Origin: Echinostoma caproni
Taxonomy: Eukaryota > Platyhelminthes > Trematoda > Plagiorchiida > Echinostomatidae
Reading direction: 5' to 3'
Length of the DNA stretch: 64,000 nt
Assembly (NCBI GenBank): GCA_900618425.1
Contig: UZAN01039843.1
Coordinates: 30,894 to 94,893, forward strand
Made by a program: the position numbers and the translations under genes. The notes under the pieces are model-generated. The model saw only the letters and a list, made by a program, of their open reading frames with translations, was not told the DNA's origin and searched no databases. Every line of letters begins with the position of its first letter. Positions within the stretch are counted from its first letter, which is position 1. Positions 47,700 through 58,470 of this stretch are shown here, piece after piece.

Positions 47700-48119
47700 T
47701 CGAAGTCTGCTAGTGGCAGAATACCTCGATTTCATTCACAGTTTGATTTGTTTCAACTAGTTATGAAACCACTTCACTAGTGAGTGACTTAATTGTTCAT
47801 GTATTTAGCCATGCGAGGTGTTCACGGATTCGTTCGGACAAACGCCTGACCGTGCGGCCTATGTACATTGTTCCACAGGGATACGTAAATGGGTAAACAA
47901 ACATGAGGCGGCAGAATCCGGTATTTTGTCCTTTAGTCGTAAACAAACAATTGGCTGGGACGTGATCACAACACTAAGTCTTGCTACATAGAAGGTCTTA
48001 CTAACAGCATCAGAGATGCTCCTTGATATTACCTCTACTGATGTATCCCACTTGATCGATAAGGTAATATGCACAACTTCTTTCTGATTTTGGTCTTCTT
48101 CGTAAAATCTCCACTGCAC
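47700..48119 (-). pseudogene. GIY-YIG endonuclease of the Penelope-like element, broken
   Basis: The minus strand at 47880-47821 reads YPCGTMYIGRTVRRLSERIR, which has the YIG half of the motif, the conserved R-T after it and the catalytic-arginine region. The frame at 48119-47859 precedes it in another register (ITSQPIVCLRLKDKIP, then CLFTHLRIP), so there is a frameshift just before the motif. Downstream, LVETNQTVNEIEVF fits the isolated-His region of these endonucleases. The enzyme would nick target DNA for the element. This copy is inactive. Confidence 0.75.
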
Positions 48120-48349
48120 TGAATCACCTAACTAGGCACTCATTTCGGATGGACAGTGTGTGCAAAGATAGCACCCAAGAACGGTGTTCCGATTAAAAAT
48201 CTCTTGCTATGTCTGCTACGCACCAAATTCGTCTTCATTTCAAGCTATACAATGCTGAAAAAATGAATGCATTGGTCCTTCCAAGTTACGTTGCTGTGCA
48301 CTGATCGCTGCACCGAGCCGCCCCATCTACGACTCGGACAGACATCTAG

Positions 48350-49310
48350 AAATGCCTGTTTGTTTTTGTTTTCCATTTATCTTATTTTCTGGTGAGCAGC
48401 ATTGAACTTGCTCAGTATCTCGTTTGTTTCTGATATCGCGTTGAGGACGCACAGAATATCATCATCCATATATCGTGTGTATAGCACACAGTTTTGGATG
48501 GAAGATGTGAGTTGATTATTTTTGAGTTTCACCATTCACAGATCGGCAAACAACGGTCTTAGCGGTGATCCCATGAGCACACCATCTTTTTGTCGATAAA
48601 TGTGATCCTTAAACTTAAATTGGACGTTGTATGAGCAAAAATAAACCAGTTGTTTCAGGTCTTCCAAGGAGACCTACCTCAGCATTGCTACTTTGCACAT
48701 AACTACACAAGTATTCGATGGTTTCACGGATTGGAACATTGGTGAATACCGAAGTAAAGTCCAGTAAGATCATTGTCCGACCCATCAATTTTAAGTCATG
48801 AATGCTGTTCAAAAAAGTGAATCTCTCTTGTACTCCATGTTTCACTAATCCAATTCGAACAGGCTCTGTTTTTTTATCCAGCCATTTTGCAAGTGCATGC
48901 TGTGGTGAAATGCACATATCCAGAATCTGTCGCAAGGGTAACCCTTCTTTGCGTGCCTTCCATAACCCGTGCATTCTGGTAGGCGTTGTCCCAGTTAACC
49001 GGATAAGTTCGAATGTGGTCCCATCGATAACTCTATTTTGTTTTGAGCATCTCATGATCTCAGGTAACGCAATCTTTTTCGTTGTTTTCGTTACTTACGA
49101 GCTGTCGCTCAACATAGCCTTCATCTTTTCTACGTAATTCTTTCGGTTCAGAAGTACGATCCTTGTCCTTTTTTCCCACTTGGATATCTTGATTTCTCTG
49201 TTTTTCTGCAGATCTCTTAGCCGTTTCAGTTGCTCCGGTGTCATCAGTTTACCTGATTCTACTTCCATAGTCTGATGTTGATGGCATGCGTCGATTAAGG
49301 ATGATTTCAA
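48350..49310 (-). pseudogene. Penelope-like reverse transcriptase, broken
   Basis: Penelope-type RT copies element RNA in place. The minus strand begins with a Lys/Arg-rich region ending VLLNRKNYVEKMKAMLSDSS (down to 49095). It then reads LTGTTPTRMHGLWKARKEGL, PLRQILDMCISPQHALAKWL and the first-Asp motif GRTMILLDFTSVFTNVPIRE. The next blocks appear in shifted frames: a DKKMV..SWDH segment near 48560-48600 corresponding to the DGVxMGSPL block, and an aspartate-rich active-site segment (YMDDDI-like) near 48460. Most motifs of the family are visible but spread over several frames. Confidence 0.8.
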
Positions 49311-49320
49311 ATTTCCAACT

Positions 49321-52300
49321 CCAATTATGACGAGGTAACTAGGTCAGAGAGTTGTGCATGTAGACTTTAAAATTCCACCTCAAAATCAAAATGCTTAGGT
49401 CTGCCATTCCGACAACAAAACTTTGGTTCTAGAGACCAAACGGAATTTTGTCCAGATTTACGGTTGATAGCTTATGAACGTACTGCTCAGGGTGATATTT
49501 CTTGTGATTTATTGGCATGACTACGAATCACTGAAAAACGAGCTGGTTCGCCACTCTTTGTTCTATTTGAAATTCCATCTGATTGACTCATCACTTCAAT
49601 TCAATTCAATTCTGTTTCACTGTGCCAATCAATTTCCTCCCCCATCCTTATTGACTCTTACATTGTTGTCGAGGTCTTTTTCAATTTTGGTCTGTGTGTA
49701 GGTTGGTTTATGGTCGAGGAATGCAGCATTATTCACCATAGATCTATCTTGGCAAATACAAGGGCCTGTTACGCGGCTCGCTCGCACTGATCAAACACCG
49801 AGCAAAGAGTCGAGCATCTGTTGGATGAATTTTGGTGTATGCGAGGAGGAGGGGTGGGAGTGTTCATCACTTCGGTCGCTTCAAATGAGTTGAATCGAAA
49901 TGTACGCATTGTGTGTGTATTTGTGCCCGTAGTTCTACGCACGCGGCTAACTTCGCTCACATGTGCTCGCTCGGTTCGTGTAGACAGACAGGCTCGTGCT
50001 CGTACGACTGGTGATAAGCCAGCCGGCGCAGTCTGACACAGTGAGCACTCTGTCAAACCGGTTCGCTCACACTCAGTGCCCAGGATTTCGTTGTTGTTTC
50101 CGTGCGAACGTTCGTTTTAGGGCCAGTTCGTCGAGCACACGCTTCCAAAGTTCAATTGCGCAGAAATCCGCACACCAACCTCACCACTCATCCAACTCGG
50201 GCTGAATCAGCCATTCTGTTTCAGACGACACACAAGGCCTCCAAACGCACACACCGAGTAAGCGACCGACGGACCGACTGATAAACATCGACCTCACAAT
50301 CAGAGTGCAACAGCACCAGTGAGAATCCGCATTCCTGCGGTCAGCTGACTAATATAGTAACTAAAACCCGAAAATTAGAGCAAGAGTAAAACCGGGTTCA
50401 ATTTCTAATAATAAACAGGCACAATTTTGGACACATCATCATCAAATCAACCGACGTATGGTTGCTTTGCTGGCAAAAGAATCCGCCAACTCTGCCACAT
50501 GCCGATCTGAACTGCCGTCATGTTCTTTCTCAGTCTGAAGTATGCTCAACGGAAGTTGGCTTCATACAACTATCTCCGCGAACCTGGAAATTACTCATGA
50601 ATGGAACACTCATGCTTGTTCAGCAGCTGTGACAAAGCTCCCCCCTCCCGCCCTGTGTAAGCGTTCATCGAAAACGAGTGCAAGCTTGTTAGTGACATAG
50701 GGTTATCGTTTGTGAGCTATTCCGGACTTCCAAACGGATCCCGTAGGTCTTTTTTTTAAAGAAGATAAAGTACACGCTCCTAATCAGACACAATTTTTTT
50801 AGATTTCCCTCGTTCGTAGGCGAACCCACTTCAAGAACTCCAAATCGTATACAATAACCCTAAAACACGGTGTAACTCTCCTGCAATTCAAGGCTCTTAT
50901 TCTTTTGCACTCAGAACAAGTCCAACCGATTCACTATCCACATACCTTCTGCAAATATTTACTTAGCCGGTAACAACTGCCATCTACGACATCATCAGTC
51001 CAAACCGCCAAGGTTAATTTTGGGGTCTTGAATGAATCTACTGACGTCTAAACGCTATTCTGCTGAGCGTTCGTTTGGGGTTTGGACGTTCACATCTTAA
51101 TTCTTCGTCAACGGCCTACTCGCGGCACGTAAGCGTAGATGGAATGACAAGTTGTTCAGCAAACAAGGAGAAAGAACACGAGGCGAATGTATTTTTCCGT
51201 TTACGGAAGTCATATATTTTCAATCTATGAAGTATTCGTGGTTCAGTCTGCAGATATTGGGATAAAGACCACTCAAGTAGAACAAATAGAGCAGTACCGG
51301 TCGATCAAGACTACCGATCGGTTTTACTTTCGGACGCCTCAACTGATCTACTTAACGTAAGTTTAGACCGAAGTCAAACAGACGATTGTAACCGCCAACT
51401 TCCTAGTCATTGTGCGCAATCCCAAATGCGTTCATTCGTGTGAGGAAGCGCATTGGAAAACAAAGTACTTATATTCAGGGAAAACGGCACGAATCACAGA
51501 AAATTCGCTATCTGCATCTCGCTTTTTTGTGATCACGGCTATAACTTGAATGAATTTAGAACTTAGAATATCTGGTGGTTAGAAACCTTGGAAACGAACT
51601 TGTCCTTGGCTCAGTTCCATTTTGGTACATTCTAGTGGAAATTTGGCTAATTGGGTCCATGTTCTATTGGAACTTCTTGACGTGTTCACATGTGCTATCT
51701 TGAATGACTACTTATGAGTAGACTTTTTCTAAAATTGAATTTCAACAAGCTCACTGTCACTGAGTCCTTTGTTCGAAACAGCTGTTTCCAGCGATATTCA
51801 GCTTTCATTCTCGTTTTTTCAACCTTGCATTTAGCGTGTTCACTGAGTAATTGCATACCAATAGACACATTGTGGTACTAGCGGATCAGAAGATAACACA
51901 CTGAGTCTTCCAATAAGGTGTCACAGTTGGCGTGATACATCCCCACTACGCTTGCTCGCAATCAGCAAGACAATTCGCAATCGCGATGTGGTCGGAGTTT
52001 TTTAGGTGTTCAGGTAGATTTGCTAAACCAATGTCTCGCTGTTACCTTTTATTGATAGTTAAAAATGATTATCGAAGCCTAAAAATCATTATCATAAACA
52101 AAGTGACCACAGGGATCACTGTCGTATCCAAATTGTCTAGCGGTTCTAAATCCCACAAATTGTCATTTTTTCCTTTTTTCGAGTTTGTCGATTTCAGACC
52201 AACCGAATGGAAAATAAAAAGGTAATCAATATTCCTCGGCCGTTACGAGAGCTTTTCATTTAGGCTTTCGAGAAGCCTAGATCGCATGAAGCTGATCGAG

Positions 52301-53039
52301 CATGGTTTCGATATATTCATAAACTACCAACCTGACTTGAAATCATCTGATATGATATTTCTTCATATGCATGAGGTAAACCAGAAATCAACCGTTACTT
52401 ATCAGAACTTAATTTTTCATATGCTGATACATCACGCTGTCGGCCACCTTAATGCATTGTCATTTTTTACCAGTCTTGATGCAAGCAATTCTCTCGAATA
52501 CTCCTTCTAAGCTTTCTCCCAACACAGTCGGTCTCTTGATGCTCCTCGTGATTCAAATCGACGATTAAGAGGGAGGGACGTTGACAAATTTCCTCTTATT
52601 TCTGACTCTCTACCTCCAACAATATTTACGATCTACAATCTACTCAGCATTTTCGTTTACAAAACCCTTTATGTTGTTTTTCATAATTGAAAAATCATAT
52701 ATCGCATGTCAGTCTAAATCTGTCAGTTCCACATTTGCTCGATGTTCTGAACTAATCCTTTGGGAATGTAAAAAAGATGACTGTCACACGTGATGTATGA
52801 TGTGCATGCTCAATACTTGTTGTTATTACTCGCATGAAATGCTCTTATTGTTGTTTGTTTCCTATTCTCAATCAGTTTGGCCGCTCCGCTTCTCCCCCCG
52901 TCCCCCTCCAGGCAGCCGCCCTCGATTCTATTACACGCAATATCTGATTCATGAGTGTTTATGAGTGTCATCAAACCCTGTCTTCACCAAATCATTCATG
53001 ATCCTCCTCATTTCCCTCCTCTGTCTTTTTATTCCACAG
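49321..53039. other. End of the 26.4 kb intron
   Basis: No supported gene. A GC-richer stretch at 49800-50280 is open in several frames without recognisable motifs. The intron ends in a pyrimidine-rich acceptor (ctcctctgtctttttattccacag). Confidence 0.4.
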
Positions 53040-53115
53040 TTGCAATCAGTGCGGTTCTTGGTTTCGTTGTCTGCCTCCTTATCGTCCTCTTGATTGTGTA
53101 CAGTTTGCGACACAA
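53040..53115 (+). CDS. CUB receptor gene, transmembrane exon
   Basis: The acceptor has a long pyrimidine tract and CCACAG|, and the donor is CACAA|GTAAGT, a near-perfect consensus. Entered in phase 1 it codes for V-AISAVLGFVVCLLIVLLIVY followed by SLRHK. That is one hydrophobic helix of about 20 residues and then basic residues, the classic stop-transfer arrangement of a type I membrane protein. It leaves in phase 2. The next exon starts with the single base that completes the Lys codon and continues in the same frame (KLVAHYHK). The helix places all upstream exons outside the cell and the downstream exons in the cytoplasm. Confidence 0.82.
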
Positions 53116-53794
53116 GTAAGTATTGCGGGCTTCGGTTTTGCGGAGTTCTCGATTGTTTGCCACTTTAATTCTGCCTTGATCTCTGCACGCTTATGCGTAT
53201 CGCATGACTGAACATTATTTCATATAGATTATTCTAATTCTGAATTATTCTGATTGAGTAATGAACGCAGAAGCGATGTTTGCCATTTGACAGAGGCACT
53301 TCAGGTTGGACATCGTTTTACACAAAGGAGCAGTTTAATTTATTAACCATTACAATTACCATGCATCCCATCCCCTTTAGGAATTTCACAGGAACAAGAA
53401 CATGCATTATCACCGGACAGGTTCAATTCAACTGTTTCGCATTAGCTCTTCAGCTGTGTGCACAAACATTCATATGGAAGTTCGATCAGAACAATGGCAA
53501 ATATTTAAACAACAAAACTTGAAAGCAATTTTGAGCCAGCCATTCAGTCTGTTCTTCAATTCATCCGTTTTTCTGTCTGCCCTTCATGTTGGTTATCTAT
53601 CCGTCTGTTGACAAGCTAGCAGTTAATGTGAAAACTAAGTAATGCTACTTCAAATGCCTCCTAACCCGGATTCAACTCGGTTATTTATTGATTATTTATG
53701 ATCGAGGTGTCAGTGTTTTAGGTAAATTAAACAACAAACCATCTTAAAGGTGGGATTTTCATCGCATATATATATATATATATTTCACACACGT
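53116..53794. other. Intron stretch
   Basis: No gene seen. It contains (AT)n at 53766-53783. Confidence 0.5.
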
Positions 53795-54150
53795 CTGATG
53801 CCATACTGTGTGCCAAACAAATCGTGGCACAATAATCCTTATAAAAAGAAAAACGCCCCACGATTTGCATGTGGGCCAAATACTGCCAGGTTGCCCAGGA
53901 AAAGGTAGGTGAATTTTCATGGGGAATCCACAGCCGGAGCCTTCGGCTAGCCAAAGCCTGACCAGCACGGCAGCGAGGCATTGTGCGAAAACCACAAATC
54001 ATTGGGAGCCGTTGCCCAGTTCATCGGATTATTCACCCTTTGGACGGGGTCAAACATCCAAGGTGCCCAATACACCTCGATGCCCAATCGAGCCGGTGAC
54101 CATTGCCACAACCGGAAATGTGTGGGTATTGTTCGTCGTTCATCGCATTT
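53795..54150 (+). repeat. Dispersed ~450-bp repeat, copy B
   Basis: Same family as 19650-20110 and 62250-62680. It has gccaaacaaatcgtggcaca, then ggttgcccaggaaaaggtag, ggagccttcggctagcc, and the ttggacggggtcaaac block. It seems shorter at its right end than the other copies. Confidence 0.7.
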
Positions 54151-56205
54151 AATCCTCTCAATGCATAGTACTTCGAGTAGCATTCACAAGATTGAATATG
54201 ATATTGCCCCACATCAGAAGCAACATAGTCGTAATAATATCCACTTATGTCTCTGCTTTTGTTAGTCGAATTCCAATAGAATGTACGATTTCTTGATTTC
54301 AACGATGACTGCTGGTCCATCAGTTGTAATATAACGAAGTCCCAATGAAAAAATCAACCGGAATCGGTTTACAAAAACGACATATAGGTACGATTGTACC
54401 TTCATTTTGTCAATGTTCTATTTGCTCTTATCTGTTTTCGAGCATTGGAACCAGTCGTTTTTCCATGGAATCCACCAAATTGACTGTCAAACATAATTTA
54501 CTAGTTTCCTCTAATATGTGTCGAACCCTGGTCACTGGCGACCATTTTGGCGGTAGGTAGCTGATCCCTATTTCTAACACAGGAAAGCTTGCGATTGCAT
54601 TGAAATCCCAACTGCTTGGTGGTAATTGGATGAATTTGACTTGGTACTTGACTCATCCAGAAACTACATAAACGTGAAAAAAGTACGACATTGAATGAAG
54701 TTTAAATGTTTTCTACAACCAACCTTGAGCGAGATGCCATGCTAATCATTATCTGTAAAACATATGACTTCCGCGAATGCGTTTCAAGGGTGACAGCTAT
54801 CAAACACCTGCCTCGTTAGTGCAAACAATATCCCGCTATCCGGACGGAATACGGGATACCAACAACTTTGCACTCACTATCCGTTTCCCTTCCAATTCAT
54901 CAGGCGAGATAGATGTAAACTAATTTTGACCGGGGAAATGAAATTTGTAAAAATAGGTTAACAGATCATCTTTCTCATTTCTCATTCATTACCAGCTCCA
55001 AATGGATGGGCGACGCGCTTGAAATTTGTTGGTAAAATCAGTACGTGTTCTCCTTTGTGTTGGGTGTTCAATCACGGGTTCATGTCAGGTAACCTCACCT
55101 TCCCTCCGAATTGAGTCAGCCTTTTCCAAACGGTGGCATGATAAAATTGCGGTTAATCCACCCGGACTATCTTTCATATCAGTTGTTTGCAAGTTTTCTC
55201 AGCTGCGATAAAATTCAACCGTCGTCTTGATTCAATGTGATCGGTTTTCTCTCTCTTGGCTTATGTCTTGATGGAGAAATTCGGTTGATTGTACAACAAA
55301 TTCGGCTTATGTTCACATTGAAACGCTTGCACAAGTCAGGAACTGAGTCACTGGATTTCGAACACCACTCGAATAAGTTGCCTCTCGGCTTCAGCTGTAT
55401 GCCTAAATCTCTTGGATATTCTATTCGGTTTGGGTGTGGTGGCACCACAAAACGCTTATTCAACGAGCCGCATACCTCAAGGTCAACTTTTGGTGGTCAT
55501 TGTTTAGGTTTCTTAGAATATATCTTTAATCCGTTTAGGCTCTAAACTACTCACCCCTTATAATTTACCAATTCTTTTAACTTAAAAGATTCTCATTATT
55601 CGGCTTACTAAGTTTGCACCGAATGAAAAAAGATAAACACTATGGATTATTTGTATTGACCAGAATAAACATCCTCATGAAACAGCAATCATCTATTGCT
55701 TTGAATGAAATATTGCATTCTGAGCTGTAGCTTTCTAACTAGTACAAATTTTACCACGACTCTCAAGGTCACGCAATGCAACCGTCGATAAGCGCGACCG
55801 AAGAACATTGCAGTGGGAGAAGAACGTCGGAATAAAAGCTCCATGTCTATCAATGTACATATATGAAATTGGAAACTAAAATGTATACTGCTCATTATAA
55901 AATCACTGAAAATCGACCATAGCGTCCAGTTGGCTGAGATTAGATGCTTCGAACCCCCACAACACCGGATACAGAATCCTCGCAGTGAGTTTTTTGAGTG
56001 TTGTTCGTCTCAAATTCATTCCTCAAGCTGCAAATTTGGTTTATATTGCATAATTCCCCTCGGGAGTTCAAGTGTAAGAATGACCAGGCAAAAGACTATC
56101 GGACACGCATACCTAACCAGCGGTAAAGACCGCGAAACTGATCGTGCGCTTCTGGGGAATTTCGTCCAGTCATTCATACACTACAAAAAGGAAAAAAACT
56201 AACAA
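54151..56205. other. Intron stretch
   Basis: No supported gene. Open frames on both strands at 55215-55545 overlap each other and carry no recognisable motif. Confidence 0.4.
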
Positions 56206-56594
56206 NNNNNNNNNNNNNNNNNNNNNNNNNNNNNNNNNNNNNNNNNNNNNNNNNNNNNNNNNNNNNNNNNNNNNNNNNNNNNNNNNNNNNNNNNNNNNNN
56301 NNNNNNNNNNNNNNNNNNNNNNNNNNNNNNNNNNNNNNNNNNNNNNNNNNNNNNNNNNNNNNNNNNNNNNNNNNNNNNNNNNNNNNNNNNNNNNNNNNNN
56401 NNNNNNNNNNNNNNNNNNNNNNNNNNNNNNNNNNNNNNNNNNNNNNNNNNNNNNNNNNNNNNNNNNNNNNNNNNNNNNNNNNNNNNNNNNNNNNNNNNNN
56501 NNNNNNNNNNNNNNNNNNNNNNNNNNNNNNNNNNNNNNNNNNNNNNNNNNNNNNNNNNNNNNNNNNNNNNNNNNNNNNNNNNNNNNNNNNNNNN
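56206..56594. other. Assembly gap (N)
   Basis: 389 N, probably within a retrotransposon copy, since the flank at 56595 is its 3' tail. Confidence 0.99.
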
Positions 56595-56830
56595 CTTTTG
56601 GCTGCCCATTTGGATAAAAGAGCAAAATGAAGATTGCAATATCGAAGCAAATTCAAGCGGAAGATGGGGAATTCATATAGAGTGGTGTTAGGAGAATAAC
56701 GAATGGATGCATGAGCGCCACTGTTTGCGACACCCAGTCATATCACTTATTGTCCCCGCTTTTGTACCTATATTTTTTCGTCCACCCATGGTTATTGTGG
56801 CGCCGTATCTGTAAAGATTGGTGTTATATA

Positions 56831-56869
<39 letters not shown>

Positions 56870-56870
56870 T
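56595..56870 (-). mobile_element. RTE-like retrotransposon 3' end plus TA microsatellite
   Basis: The minus strand from about 56770 reads SDMTGCRKQWRSCIHSLFS, which is the end of the RT tail. It continues through the 3' untranslated tail with atccaaatgggcagccaaaag at the gap edge. The upstream side (56825-56869) is a (TA)n run. Same family as the copies at 11.5 and 46.0 kb. Confidence 0.7.
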
Positions 56871-57145
56871 CATGTACTACTCATTCTAAAATGTATCTAC
56901 AAAATGAGAATCATGTCGCAAGAATGTGATCCATACCTGTAGTTAGTGTTGGTTTCCTCGTAGATACTCTTAATGTGTAGGTAGAATACTAAAAAATCCA
57001 CCTGTAAAACTACCTCAGTGTCTTCTAACCCCAACGTTGCTGCCTAGGTCGAATAAATTCAGCTACAAAGCGAATAGATTTTTTCCCTTTATCTGGTAGG
57101 CAACCAAACCTTACAGATTACTTCACTCTCATATTCTATCCACAG

Positions 57146-58470
57146 ATTAGTTGCTCACTACCACAAAACTGTTTCGTATCCATCCATGCCGGATCGACTG
57201 AACCGTTCCTCCAGCACATTCAATCCCTCAATGCACAGTGTCTATCCTACCGTGAATTCGGTCGATTGGCGCAGAAAATTAGGTCGAAGCCGTTGGGATC
57301 TGTTCAAACCGTGGCGTACGCACACATGGAGTCAGAATCTGAACGGGACCTATCCGGATTTGCCACGTCAGGCCGTATTACACGGATCGACGGTGAGCAC
57401 CGGTCAAAAATCACCCGAGACCATGGTCGTCCGTCGTGGCTCTATCCCATTCTGGCCTATGCCCATGCATCCGAACGGGCATTCCTCGTTCAGTCTGGTT
57501 CCTGGCGCACCGGGTTCACAACCATTTGACTCGCCTCAACCGATTTTCAACGGATCCTCATCCCCTTGGCTACGGACCACTTCAACCACACATCTCACAC
57601 AACAACCCGCAGCCTATATGAATTCATCTGGAGAGGTTTCCAGTCCGATGGATGGATACCCGTTCAATCATCCGTGGTGGCAACCATGGAGACGCAGTTT
57701 GAAAAAACAACGCCGTTTGTATATGCATTTACAGCGACGTCGTGAAGCTCAGTACCAATCACAACGACGACTTATGGAATCGAGTGCGATGTCCAACGGC
57801 TCCTCCAGTCAAATAGCTCTCACTCCGTCCAGCATCGGGATGGTCAATTCCAGCAGTCGTGATTCGAACAGTTTGATTGATCAGAGAAATATGATGATGG
57901 TGGTCCCAAACCCAGACCGACCACTGAGTCAACGTACCACCGGTAGCAGTCGCACATTCACAACAAGTGATGGTGGTACAGTTACCCCAGGAGCTGTGGA
58001 GACCGCAATCCAATCCAACCAGGCAAACGACCAGACCAGGAATGCACCTCGCTTTGGGTACACCAATTGGGATCTGGCTGATAATGCACAACCCCACTGT
58101 GCATCCGCCCAACCGTATCAGGAAATTCAACCTCAAATGGAACGTCCACCGTCTGTGGCTGGTGACACACTACCATGGAAGTCAACTCCGACCACATCTT
58201 CAAACAGTTTTAGCAACGGATTGCGTCGATTCTCATCGTTTTTGCGCAATCTGAACGGATCGCTCACGCCTCCACGAGCCGCGTCTAGACGATCCCAGTC
58301 ACAACTGATCAACCAATCACACCCTCAATCCATGTCCACCTTAGATTCACCGAACTATTTCGGAACGGGAGCGCCGATCGACATGACTGGGCAGAGCAAT
58401 GCAGCTATGGGTCGTGTCACGTGCTTCCCATTCACACCAACTCATACCGGTTTTCCTAGAGCCAAATCAG
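57146..58470 (+). CDS. CUB receptor gene, first cytoplasmic exon
   Basis: A long exon of 1,325 bases with acceptor TATCCACAG| and donor AATCAG|GTGAGT. It is open throughout and entered with one base completing the Lys codon from the transmembrane exon. It starts KLVAHYHKTVSYPSMPDRL. It is rich in Ser, Pro, Thr, Gln and Asn, with no predicted fold. Visible features are a Trp/Arg block (VDWRRKLGRSRWDLFKPWR), a second basic block (RRSLKKQRRLYMHLQRRR) that could bind acidic lipids or act as a nuclear signal, and a Ser/Arg block (RRFSSFLRNL). No kinase, TIR or other enzyme domain is present. Signalling through docking or phosphorylation is plausible but unproven. GC content is clearly higher than in the flanking introns. 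Confidence 0.85.

Larger units (their letters stand above)
47700..49320 (-). mobile_element. Penelope-like element, decayed, RT plus GIY-YIG
   Basis: On the minus strand the order is N-terminal region, reverse transcriptase, linker, GIY-YIG endonuclease. This is the standard layout of endonuclease-bearing Penelope-like elements. Several frameshifts and stops break it, so it is inactive. It lies inside the large intron before the transmembrane exon. Unlike the fragment at 17.1 kb, no flanking inverted repeat was noticed, though it was checked only by eye. Confidence 0.8.

Noticed and set aside
49769..50205. GC-richer region open in several frames, possible exon
   Set aside because: No frame shows conserved motifs or paired splice sites. 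Openness in several frames points to base composition.
55215..55545. Overlapping 82- and 102-codon frames, possible retroelement piece
   Set aside because: No RT, integrase or transposase motif could be recognised on either strand.
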